Below are positions 8,243 through 15,484 of a DNA stretch of 33,590 nt, piece by piece (position 1 is the stretch's first letter; each line of letters starts with the position of its first letter). The notes beneath the pieces were generated by a model. The model was given only the letters and a program-made list of their open reading frames with translations. It was not told the DNA's origin and did no database searches. The stretch is from Saprospiraceae bacterium (GTDB lineage Bacteria > Bacteroidota > Bacteroidia > Chitinophagales > Saprospiraceae), in assembly GCA_016787345.1 (NCBI GenBank), contig JAEUUU010000028.1, positions 1 through 33,590 on the forward strand. The letters are read 5' to 3'. A program made the position numbers and the translations under genes.

Positions 8243-9238
8243 TTACTTCGGCGGAGCCGGGAAATAATGCCCGGCTTCAAATACCTGGTTTTGTCCGTTT
8301 TGGTAAATGGCGTAGTTGAATCCCGATTGCAGGCCAAACGCGCCGTGCCGCCCTTTTTTATCGATCGCAACAATTCCAACCTGGTTTTCAGCCGCTTGTT
8401 TTGGGTATTTTTGGGCAATGCGCCGGATGGCGTATTCCACGGCGCGTTGCGGGTGTTTGCCCCGTCGCATTTCTTCCACTACCAGAAAACAACTGAGTGT
8501 CCGCAGCACAATCTCGCCCAGTCCGGTGCCGGCGGCAGCGCCTACCTCGTTGTCGGCGTACATGCCTGCGCCAATGATCGGGCTGTCGCCTACTCTGCCG
8601 CGCATCTTGAAGGCGAGTCCGCTGGTGCTGCAGGCGCCGGCGATCCGGTTCTGTGCATCGATGGCGACCATGCCAATTGTGTCGTGACGTTCAAAATTGA
8701 TGATTGGCTTGTATTCGGATTTTACTTTCCACTCTTCCCAGGCCCTGCGCGCCGTGTCGGTGAGCAGGTTCGTTTTTTTAAAACCTTCACTAAGGGCAAA
8801 TTCGAGGGCGCCGTCGCCGGCGAGCATGACATGCGGTGTGCGCTCCATCACCCGGCGGGCCACACTGATCGGGTGCATGATATGTTGCAAAAAACTCACC
8901 GAGCCGGCATTGCCAAACTCATCCATAATGCAGGCATCGAGCGTCACATTGCCATCGCGGTCGGGAAAACCGCCGTACCCGACACTGGTATCGTTTGGGT
9001 CGGCTTCCGGGATGTGCACACCTGCCTCCACGGCATCAAGCGCCCGCCCTCCGGCATTCAATACTTCCCAGGCCGCGGCGGTGGCTTTGCGGTTGTCCCA
9101 GGTGGCAATCACCACCGGAAGCGCGCCTTTGGGCGCCTGCGGTGGAAAAAGATGCTCATCACGGCTAAAAAGGCGGAGTGAACCGGCGCCCAGAGCGCCC
9201 CAAAATCCTTGTTGTAAAAATCGTCTGCGAGAATTCAT
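8243..9238 (-). CDS. Tat-exported N4-(beta-N-acetylglucosaminyl)-L-asparaginase-like Ntn hydrolase
   Basis: A 331-residue protein of the isoaspartyl peptidase/asparaginase (glycosylasparaginase) family. The N-terminus SRRRFLQQGFWGALGAG is a twin-arginine signal. The maturation site HDTIGM is at residues 185-190, with Thr187 expected to become the catalytic N-terminal threonine after autocleavage. Other family blocks are DTSVGYGG (83-90), STSG (204-207), RGRVGDSP (213-220) and AGTGLGE (236-242). This closely resembles glycosylasparaginases, which release aspartate from GlcNAc-Asn in glycoprotein breakdown. It acts after folding in the cytoplasm and export. A GC-rich hairpin (about 8254-8278) inside its 3' end might terminate the convergent upstream gene. 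Confidence 0.9.
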   Translation of the reverse strand: MNSRRRFLQQGFWGALGAGSLRLFSRDEHLFPPQAPKGALPVVIATWDNRKATAAAWEVLNAGGRALDAVEAGVHIPEADPNDTSVGYGGFPDRDGNVTLDACIMDEFGNAGSVSFLQHIMHPISVARRVMERTPHVMLAGDGALEFALSEGFKKTNLLTDTARRAWEEWKVKSEYKPIINFERHDTIGMVAIDAQNRIAGACSTSGLAFKMRGRVGDSPIIGAGMYADNEVGAAAGTGLGEIVLRTLSCFLVVEEMRRGKHPQRAVEYAIRRIAQKYPKQAAENQVGIVAIDKKGRHGAFGLQSGFNYAIYQNGQNQVFEAGHYFPAPPK

Positions 9239-9326
9239 GCGTTGGGTTAAGGCTTATTTTTGGCGCAAAATAAAGTAAATGGGTTAAAACCCGTCACCGC
9301 ACTTTACCCTCCATATTTATCGCTCC

Positions 9327-10331
9327 ATGCAGGAAACCGCTCTTGTGAATATTCGCGTTCAACGCCTCGTCGTGATTGTTGCCATAACGCTGTTCGCACT
9401 CAAATTACTGGCCTATTACCTGACCAACTCGATCGCCATTCTGACCGATGCGCTGGAAGGAATTGTCAATGTGATTTCCGGATTTACAGGGCTTTATAGC
9501 CTTCGCATTGCGGCCAAACCCCGCGACCTCGACCACCCGTACGGACACGGCAAAGCAGAACTGCTTTCGGCTTCATTCGAGGCCATTCTGATTCTTGTCG
9601 CCGGGGTCGTGATTATTTATGAGTCCCTCAATAATTTGCTCCACCCCCACCCCCTGCAACAACTCGACTACGGGATCGGCATTATCGCGCTCACGGCTGC
9701 CATCAATTATGCCATGGGTTGGCACTGTATAAAGACCGGGAAAAAAAACAACTCGATCGCATTGATTGCCAGCGGCAAACACCTGCACACGGACACCTGG
9801 ACGACCCTCGGCATCATCGGCGGTCTTTTGCTGATTTACGCAACCGGCATCGCCTGGCTCGACAGCGCGGTCGCCCTCGTTTTTGCGGTGTTCATCATTT
9901 ATGAAGGGTATAAAATCATCCGGGAAACTACCTCTGGAATCATGGACGAAGCCGACCTCGCCCTGATCCGGTCGCTGGTGGCTGTGCTCGATCGGCACAA
10001 ACGCGACAACTGGATCGACCTGCACAACCTCCGTATCATCAAGTATGGATCGGTGCTTCACCTCGATTGTCACTTTACCGTGCCGTGGTACCTCAATGTC
10101 AGAGCGGCACACCGGGAAATGGACGATCTCGACCACCTGATTCGCGACAACTTCCCGCAGTCGCTCGAAATGTTCATTCACATAGACGATTGCAAACCGC
10201 CGTTTTCCTGCCGGGTTTGCCCTATCGACGGCTGCAAAGCCCGGGAGGCCGCATTTGAAAAACGGTTGACCTGGACCCTTGAAAATATCACGAAGAATGC
10301 CCGACACGGGATGGACGAAGGCGCATTGTAA
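9327..10331 (+). CDS. Cation diffusion facilitator (CDF) metal transporter with C-terminal Cys motif
   Basis: A 334-residue inner-membrane transporter of the CDF family, which exports Zn2+, Fe2+ or similar ions against protons. Six membrane helices occupy residues 10-200. Candidate metal ligands in the membrane are Asp41 and Glu44 (TDALEG) and His152 and Asp156 (KHLHTD); the hallmark DHPYGHGKAE loop follows helix 2. The first site differs from E. coli FieF, where DxxxD is used; here the fifth position is Gly45 and Glu44 may substitute. The cytoplasmic domain (205-290) has the usual ferredoxin-like fold. After it comes a C-x5-C-x2-C-x4-C motif (Cys289, 295, 298, 303), suggesting an extra metal or sensor site. 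The gene overlaps the convergent methyltransferase by 44 bp. Confidence 0.9.
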   Translation: MQETALVNIRVQRLVVIVAITLFALKLLAYYLTNSIAILTDALEGIVNVISGFTGLYSLRIAAKPRDLDHPYGHGKAELLSASFEAILILVAGVVIIYESLNNLLHPHPLQQLDYGIGIIALTAAINYAMGWHCIKTGKKNNSIALIASGKHLHTDTWTTLGIIGGLLLIYATGIAWLDSAVALVFAVFIIYEGYKIIRETTSGIMDEADLALIRSLVAVLDRHKRDNWIDLHNLRIIKYGSVLHLDCHFTVPWYLNVRAAHREMDDLDHLIRDNFPQSLEMFIHIDDCKPPFSCRVCPIDGCKAREAAFEKRLTWTLENITKNARHGMDEGAL

Positions 10332-10950
10332 AGAGCGTGTAGTCGAAAATGGTTCCCTTTTTCAGCCGGCACTGTTGTTCTATTTCAAAGCCGGCGCCTT
10401 CAAACAGGGTCGCATATTCGCTTGCGGTATATTGGTGCGGGTGAAGAATATCGCCGGGAAACGCCCGAAAAACCCGGCTCGCCCATTTGTACCGGTGCGT
10501 ATCGAGGGTGCACACCAGGAGCCCATCGGGGGTAATCATGTCTGAGAATCTTTTCAAACATCCGGATAGTGATGCAACGTGATTCAGAGCGTTCAGACAA
10601 TAGATTCGGTCGTAAGGCATCGGCGCGCTGAATTGTTCCAGCGGCAGCGCATAAAACCGGACCCACGGGAAGTCGGCACGGTTAAACTGTGCCAAATGAT
10701 GCTCGTAGGCATCGAGCAAAGGGTCAATGGCATCTACCGGATACTGCCCGAGCACAACAAACACACCGGCTGGTCCGCAACCAGCGTCGAGTATTCGTTC
10801 GCCGGGCGCAGGCCACAACCAGTGCGTATCGAGTATTGCTGTCCAATACCGGCTTTTCCATTGGTAATAAACACTCCGCTCCCGACCCGAGAGGTATCGT
10901 TGCCACCACCGAAGTTCGAAAAATTGCGCGATACGCCAACGGTCCGTCAT
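10288..10950 (-). CDS. Class I SAM-dependent methyltransferase
   Basis: A 220-residue Rossmann-fold methyltransferase. SAM-binding motif I is ILDAGCGPAG (residues 53-62), followed by the acidic end of strand 2 (VDAIDP) and a motif near DRIYCLNALNH; the layout is like UbiE/Coq5-type Methyltransf_11 enzymes. The N-terminal RWWQRYLSGRERSVYYQWK segment is unlike standard UbiE and does not reveal the substrate. The 3' end runs 44 bp into the CDF gene on the other strand, so transcripts of the two genes must overlap. A TATCTTTG promoter lies 28 nt upstream. Confidence 0.82.
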   Translation of the reverse strand: MTDRWRIAQFFELRWWQRYLSGRERSVYYQWKSRYWTAILDTHWLWPAPGERILDAGCGPAGVFVVLGQYPVDAIDPLLDAYEHHLAQFNRADFPWVRFYALPLEQFSAPMPYDRIYCLNALNHVASLSGCLKRFSDMITPDGLLVCTLDTHRYKWASRVFRAFPGDILHPHQYTASEYATLFEGAGFEIEQQCRLKKGTIFDYTLFTMRLRPSRVGHSS

Positions 10951-10978
10951 GAAGCCAGGTGTTAAAGTCTGCTTTGGG

Positions 10979-10986
10979 CAAAGATA
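10979..10986 (-). promoter_or_regulatory. -7 box for the methyltransferase gene
   Basis: TATCTTTG on the minus strand is a perfect TAnnTTTG match 28 nt before the ATG; no clear -33 TTG is visible. A one-mismatch TACCTTCG on the plus strand (10994-11001) may serve the divergent T9SS gene. Confidence 0.5.
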
Positions 10987-11068
10987 ATTTTCCTACCTTC
11001 GGCTTTTGAAAAATCCATTTTAATCCGGCCAGCTTTTGTCCAGTCACCAAATTCAAACTGTTTTGGCC

Positions 11069-11857
11069 ATGCGAGTCCTCCGACTTATTGCACCTTTTGC
11101 CCTGTTCCTCAGTATCGTCCTTACTGAGCCGCTACCTGCCCAAAACGACAAACAGGTGCTCGGCGATGCCGTCCTGACACCCGACGAGATTAACTCAGGG
11201 GCGACCATCACTTACTTCATCCGATTTCAAAACATTGGCTACGATACCAGCCGGCAAGTCGTGGTGCGCGACACGCTCGATCCCCGGCTCGATCCGCTGA
11301 CGTTCAGCATGGTCGCTTCCAGCCACGAATACGACCTGCTGCGCGACGGCGACGGCGACGTCATCCGATGGTATTTCAACGACATCAACCTGCCCGACAG
11401 TGCAACCGACAACCCCGGATCGCTCGGCTTCGTATTGTTTACCGTTCAACCCAAGTCGTTTCTTGCCCCCGGCCAGGTTATCCCCAACCACGCTTCTATC
11501 ACCCTCGAAGATGGCTCGGTAGTGGTGACGAACAGCGCCTATGTCTGGATCGACGAGGGCGCCAAAGCCGATGAGCCGAAAACCACGGATCGTCAGTTGC
11601 GCGTTGTCCCCAACCCCAACTACGGCCAGTTCGAAGTGCGCCATCTGGATGCCAACCAGCAACCACTCGACGCATCGGGCGATGCACAGTGGTGGATTAC
11701 CGACGTGTTGGGCAAAGTCGTGTGGGACGGTTCTGTAGCGCAAGCCAACTATGCAGGCAACGCCGTTTTGCTGGAAAAGCCGTCGCCCGGCCTTTATTTG
11801 CTTTGGGTAAAAGAAGGGAATCTGCTCGACGTCGAACAATTCACCGTTATTCGCTGA
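11069..11857 (+). CDS. Small T9SS-secreted protein with a DUF11/DUF7619-like domain
   Basis: A 262-residue exported protein. A signal peptide occupies residues 1-24 (cleavage near LPAQ-ND). Residues ~28-165 form a conserved beta-sandwich repeat of the type found at the end of large Bacteroidota surface proteins (TYFIRFQNIGYDTSRQVVV, then DTLDPRLDP and LPDSATDNPGSLGFV). The last ~75 residues are a T9SS type A sorting domain (RVVPNPNYGQFEV to PGLYLLWVKEG), which sends it across the outer membrane. Such domains usually sit at the C-terminus of much larger adhesin-like proteins; here the pair stands alone. No enzyme motif is visible. The start at 11069 gives a proper signal peptide. The stop overlaps the convergent gene by 11 bp. 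Confidence 0.83.
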   Translation: MRVLRLIAPFALFLSIVLTEPLPAQNDKQVLGDAVLTPDEINSGATITYFIRFQNIGYDTSRQVVVRDTLDPRLDPLTFSMVASSHEYDLLRDGDGDVIRWYFNDINLPDSATDNPGSLGFVLFTVQPKSFLAPGQVIPNHASITLEDGSVVVTNSAYVWIDEGAKADEPKTTDRQLRVVPNPNYGQFEVRHLDANQQPLDASGDAQWWITDVLGKVVWDGSVAQANYAGNAVLLEKPSPGLYLLWVKEGNLLDVEQFTVIR

Positions 11858-13130
11858 GGGAGTCCTCCCCTTCCGGCCCGTGTTTGAACGGGTGCCGCGG
11901 CTGCCACTCCTCCACCGGTTTCAGATAATCGAGCAAATGACCGGTAAATACATTCGCCAGATTGTTGTGGTGCCTCAGATAACAGAACAATTCTTCTGCC
12001 ACCGCGCCCACTGAACTTTTGATTTCCAGCGCCGTTCGTGCAAAAACGATCCGCCGGCTGCCGTTTTCCAGGCCGGCACGAACGATGTCGTACAGAATAT
12101 TCAGGTACAATTGCCGATCGTGGTTGAGGTGTTTGTCGAACCCGAGGTAGTGTGCGTCCAGTTCGTCGTAATTCTGTAAAGTGGTAAAAAAGGCAATCAG
12201 TTGGCCGTCGAGATAATACCCGAAAAGCCGGAAATGGTCGGGCAAATCGCGTTTCAGCGCCGGGATATAGTACTCATTCAGGTCAACCATATTGAACCCC
12301 GCATTGCGCGCTATTTCTGAGTACAAACTGAAAATTCGGGGCAGTTCACGCTGGATGTCCAACAGGCTGAGTTCTCTCTTTTCAATGCCGGCAGCCTTTT
12401 TAAAAGCCCTTTTGGCGCGGGTTCGGTATTTCGTCGACATCGCGGCGAGGTAGTCGTCGAACCCGGAAAAAGGCAAATCCATGACCATATTGGGCTGTAT
12501 ACAAAATTGGGTGTAGCCTTTTTCGCCCAGGTATTGCTGCTCGGCTTGCTGTGCCGGAGCAATATCCTTGACCAAAGTCACCGGCATTTTGACGCCTTCC
12601 AGTTCCATGGCACGGATGACGTCGTTGAGGGCATTTTGAAGCAATGGAGCGGTCTGGTCTGCGCCGACTTTCCGGGGATTGAACCAGAAGCCGTGCTCGC
12701 CGGTCAATAGCATATTGCCACAAATGAGGATGTCGGCTGCTACCTTGCCTGCTACCCAGCGTTTGAACCATTTCGCCAGGCCGCTGAAAAAGCAGGGTTC
12801 CTTTGGGTTTTCCTTTTCTTCGTCGTTGATGTTATCGTCGGCCTTGAAATATTTGATTTGGCAAACGGCTACCCCCACAGGCTCGTTATCCCCGTAAAAC
12901 ACCAGATAACCAAAACGCATGCCTTCGGGCGGATGGCTTTCGAGCACCGACAGATAGGCGCGCTGCAAAAAAAGATTGTCAGGCGGTGCGGCAGCATCCC
13001 AGTCGTGGCCGGCGGCTTCAATGGAGCGAAAAAAGGCGTGCCGAAAGGATTGAGGCGAGGCCGCGGTTGGTGGCTGGTCAACTCGCGGCCGGACATCGGA
13101 AACAGGACTCATTCGTAAGCAGGTAGGCAT
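11847..13130 (-). CDS. GNAT-fold protein, peptidoglycan-biosynthesis-like acetyltransferase family
   Basis: About 427 residues, resembling the GNAT/Acetyltransf_6-type proteins annotated as peptidogalycan biosynthesis or FemAB-like. Visible blocks are NLFLQRAYLSVLES and FGYLVFYGDNEPVGVAVCQ in the N-terminal half, and MSTKYRTRAKRAFKK, FRLFGYYLDGQLIAFF, DAHYLGFDKHLNHDRQLYLN and FARTALEIKSSVGA in the C-terminal GNAT half. It probably transfers an acyl or aminoacyl group, but the substrate is not readable. No signal peptide, so cytoplasmic. The start is uncertain: ATG at 13130 or 13112 fits, while the longest frame (13217) would overlap the pyrophosphatase gene just upstream on the same strand. 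Confidence 0.75.
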   Translation of the reverse strand: MPTCLRMSPVSDVRPRVDQPPTAASPQSFRHAFFRSIEAAGHDWDAAAPPDNLFLQRAYLSVLESHPPEGMRFGYLVFYGDNEPVGVAVCQIKYFKADDNINDEEKENPKEPCFFSGLAKWFKRWVAGKVAADILICGNMLLTGEHGFWFNPRKVGADQTAPLLQNALNDVIRAMELEGVKMPVTLVKDIAPAQQAEQQYLGEKGYTQFCIQPNMVMDLPFSGFDDYLAAMSTKYRTRAKRAFKKAAGIEKRELSLLDIQRELPRIFSLYSEIARNAGFNMVDLNEYYIPALKRDLPDHFRLFGYYLDGQLIAFFTTLQNYDELDAHYLGFDKHLNHDRQLYLNILYDIVRAGLENGSRRIVFARTALEIKSSVGAVAEELFCYLRHHNNLANVFTGHLLDYLKPVEEWQPRHPFKHGPEGEDSLSE

Positions 13131-13173
13131 ATTTGAAGCAAAGAAAAACAGCGCAAAGCACAAAAGGTTGGTT

Positions 13174-13722
13174 TTAACGCTTGACCAACCATTTCCGTAC
13201 TTCGGCCAGGGCGGCATGTTCGTCGTCCCAACCCATAGGCGTCATGGTACCCAATCCATCGTAGTACAGAAAAAATGTCTCCAGCAAATGCCGCGCCGCA
13301 CTGTAATCCCGCTGAAATTCCTGCCAATTCGTCGCACGCACAATCCGCATCGCGGGATCGACCGGTATGGCCAGCACTTTATTGTCCCACTCCCCCAGGT
13401 CCTTTAACAACAACAGGCCAATCGGTTGTACCGGAATGATCGTGCCCGTTGGCAAATATTCAGCCAGTACGAGCACGTCGAGCGGGTCGCCATCTCCCCC
13501 GCGCGCGGGGTCCATTCGTGTCGACGGTATAAAGCCATAGTTGACCGGGTAAGGCAAAAAGTCGATGACCCTGTGCTTGCCATCCCTCATATCATTCTGG
13601 AATTCAAAGGTTTGTTTGTTGTATTCAAACTTGTGATTGGTTCCGGCGGGTATTTCAATAATTCCCTGAAGGTGCCCTTCATGGGTGAAAGCAGGCAGTT
13701 CGAGCAAGTTTGGGTTCTCCAT
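13174..13722 (-). CDS. ppa: Inorganic pyrophosphatase, family I
   Basis: A 182-residue soluble family I pyrophosphatase, which hydrolyses PPi to phosphate and pulls biosynthetic reactions forward. The signature DGDPLD (Asp77, Asp79, Asp82) is intact, preceded by YPVNYGFIPST (58-68). Asp108 and Asp113 sit where E. coli has the second metal-binding pair. Length matches the family. The start at MENPNLLELP was chosen because the 50 residues of open frame before it do not resemble the family. The GNAT-fold gene follows on the same strand about 45 bp downstream. Confidence 0.93.
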   Translation of the reverse strand: MENPNLLELPAFTHEGHLQGIIEIPAGTNHKFEYNKQTFEFQNDMRDGKHRVIDFLPYPVNYGFIPSTRMDPARGGDGDPLDVLVLAEYLPTGTIIPVQPIGLLLLKDLGEWDNKVLAIPVDPAMRIVRATNWQEFQRDYSAARHLLETFFLYYDGLGTMTPMGWDDEHAALAEVRKWLVKR

Positions 13723-13861
13723 GAAATTTAAAACTACTGGGTTCAGCAAATGTTTAGCGCAGTAAAGATGCCCGGCCATTTCTGGAAATTGAATTTTATT
13801 TGCCCAAATACCAATCTGAGCCAACCAACACGCTCGTACATCATTTAAAAATAAATTAACC

Positions 13862-14200
13862 ATGTCCAACAAACGTTATTTTGACCCGGAAGACCTCAAA
13901 AAATTCGGTAATATCGGTGAATGGCAAAAGCCGATGGCCGACAAGTTTTTCGCCTGGTACGGCGAAGTATTCAAGGAAGGCGCGCTGACAGAGCGTGAAA
14001 AAGCACTGATCGCCCTGGCCGTCGCCCATACGGTTCAATGCCCCTATTGCATCGATGCGTATACGACAACTTGTCTGGAAAAAGGCTCGGACGAGGAACA
14101 AATGATGGAAGCCGTACACGTTGCCGCTGCCATACGCGCAGGAAGCAGTCTGGTATTCTCCACCCAAATGATGAACCACGCCAAGGATATGACCATGTAA
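13862..14200 (+). CDS. Arsenosugar-associated carboxymuconolactone decarboxylase-like protein
   Basis: A 112-residue all-helical CMD/AhpD-like protein of the type regularly found beside ArsS. It has a redox CxxC, Cys60-Pro-Tyr-Cys63, inside HTVQCPYCIDAY, where AhpD would have CxxCxxxH; here the last position is Tyr67, so the classic AhpD proton relay is not conserved. The family is named as peroxidase-like and arsenosugar-biosynthesis-associated; its chemistry is not established. It sits 36 bp before ArsS on the same strand with no terminator between, so the two are almost certainly one operon. Confidence 0.87.
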   Translation: MSNKRYFDPEDLKKFGNIGEWQKPMADKFFAWYGEVFKEGALTEREKALIALAVAHTVQCPYCIDAYTTTCLEKGSDEEQMMEAVHVAAAIRAGSSLVFSTQMMNHAKDMTM

Positions 14201-14236
14201 TCCACAGGGTTGCAACGGGTTAAATTTCAACTATTT

Positions 14237-15313
14237 ATGGGAGTTCACCAACGAAGCAAATCGCTCCTCTCACGACACAGCGAATTATCCGACACCTTTT
14301 TTCAACTGAAAGTATTGAATGGCCAGGCAGCATCCAGCGCTCGTTTTCCGCTATTTCAGGACACGATCAGGAGCGCCGGCTACGATCAGGGGCGACTTAA
14401 ACCAACCAGAATTGAAATTTTTCAAGTCAATGTGGGCAAACTCTGCAATCAGAGCTGCGCTCACTGCCATGTAGATGCCGGTCCCGACCGCAAACAGGAG
14501 AATATGAGCCGGGCGCATTTTGAAAAATGCCTCGACATCCTTTCCCGCTACGATATTCCCACCGTCGACATCACCGGTGGGGCGCCGGAAATGAATCCGA
14601 ATTTTCGCTGGTTTGTGGAAGAATGCCGCCGGCTGGGCAAACACGTGATGGACCGCTGCAATTTGACAATCATCATGTCGAACCCCAAATACCGCGATCT
14701 GCCTGAGTGGTTTGCCCGGCATCAGGTGGAAATCGTCTCCTCCCTGCCGCACTACAACGCCTTGCGCACCGACGCGCAACGTGGAGAGGGTGTCTTCGAG
14801 GATTCGATCAAGGCGCTTCAATTGCTCAATACCGTTGGCTATGGCAAACCGGATACCGGACTGAAAATCAATTTGGTGTACAATCCAACAGGCGTCTTTT
14901 TGCCGGGCAGCCAGGGCTCGCTCGAACTGGAATTCAAACGCCAACTCAAACGTAAATACGATGTAGATTTTAACAACCTCTTCGCCATCACCAATATGCC
15001 GATCAGCCGTTTCCTCGATTTTTTACTGGAACACGGTCAGTACGAAAACTATATGCAAACCCTGATTGACGCCTTCAATCCGGCAGCAGTTTCTGGAGTG
15101 ATGTGCCGCAATACCATTTCGGTGGGCTGGGACGGCTATCTCTACGACTGTGATTTTAACCAGATGCTCGATCTCAAAGTGGCCGTGCCGGAAGGCAAAA
15201 ACCACATCGACGACTTCGATCTCGAACAGATCGAACAACGCGATATTGTCCTCAATCAACACTGCCACGGCTGTACAGCCGGCGCCGGATCGGGCTGCGG
15301 AGGACAGTTTTAG
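14237..15313 (+). CDS. arsS: Arsenosugar biosynthesis radical SAM protein ArsS
   Basis: A 358-residue radical SAM enzyme. The [4Fe-4S] motif CNQSCAHC (CxxxCxxC) is followed by HVDAGPDRK, the hallmark of the ArsS family, and by DITGGAPEMNPNF. The C-terminus HCHGCTAGAGSGCGGQF carries the Cys-rich tail that in some relatives contains selenocysteine; here every position is an ordinary Cys codon and the usual GSS is GSG. ArsS is proposed to add the 5'-deoxyadenosyl group to dimethylarsenite on the way to arsenosugars. Start: an upstream TTG (14210) is possible, but the ATG at 14237 fits family length. No ArsM methyltransferase is in the window. The stop TAG runs straight into the palindromic element. 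Confidence 0.93.
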   Translation: MGVHQRSKSLLSRHSELSDTFFQLKVLNGQAASSARFPLFQDTIRSAGYDQGRLKPTRIEIFQVNVGKLCNQSCAHCHVDAGPDRKQENMSRAHFEKCLDILSRYDIPTVDITGGAPEMNPNFRWFVEECRRLGKHVMDRCNLTIIMSNPKYRDLPEWFARHQVEIVSSLPHYNALRTDAQRGEGVFEDSIKALQLLNTVGYGKPDTGLKINLVYNPTGVFLPGSQGSLELEFKRQLKRKYDVDFNNLFAITNMPISRFLDFLLEHGQYENYMQTLIDAFNPAAVSGVMCRNTISVGWDGYLYDCDFNQMLDLKVAVPEGKNHIDDFDLEQIEQRDIVLNQHCHGCTAGAGSGCGGQF

Positions 15314-15315
15314 GG

Positions 15316-15479
15316 GTTGGGTGTTGGGTGTTGGGTTTTGGCAAAAGGGTTACTTCCGCTCTCGGATAGCGCTTCGGATTCGGGAAAAATGATCCGCTGC
15401 TCGCGCGAGGCTTTGCCTCGTGACACTTTCAGAGAGCGGAAGTAACCCTTTTGCCAAAACCCAACACCCAACACCCAAC
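15316..15479. repeat. 48-bp perfect inverted repeat with (GTTGGGT)3 arms and G-quadruplex motifs
   Basis: The arms 15316-15363 and 15432-15479 are exact reverse complements over 48 bp, separated by 68 bp. Each outer end is three copies of GTTGGGT; the inner part reads TTTGGCAAAAGGGTTACTTC and on. Together with flanking bases each strand has four G-runs with loops of 2-4 nt (plus 15313-15335, minus 15460-15483), the canonical G-quadruplex pattern. The spacer holds a smaller hairpin (about 15404-15422). The element starts 2 bp after the ArsS stop and ends 5 bp before the amidohydrolase stop, so it fills the convergent gap. No T-run follows either arm, so it is not a textbook terminator. Confidence 0.93.
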
Positions 15480-15484
15480 TCCCT

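Noticed and set aside
9573-10307. 244-codon minus-strand frame inside the CDF gene
   Set aside because: Shadow of the CDF reading frame; no recognisable domain or upstream signal.
15260-15313. Selenocysteine in ArsS
   Set aside because: The tail positions that can be Sec in relatives are ordinary Cys codons here, and the frame ends at TAG, not at an in-frame TGA followed by coding sequence.
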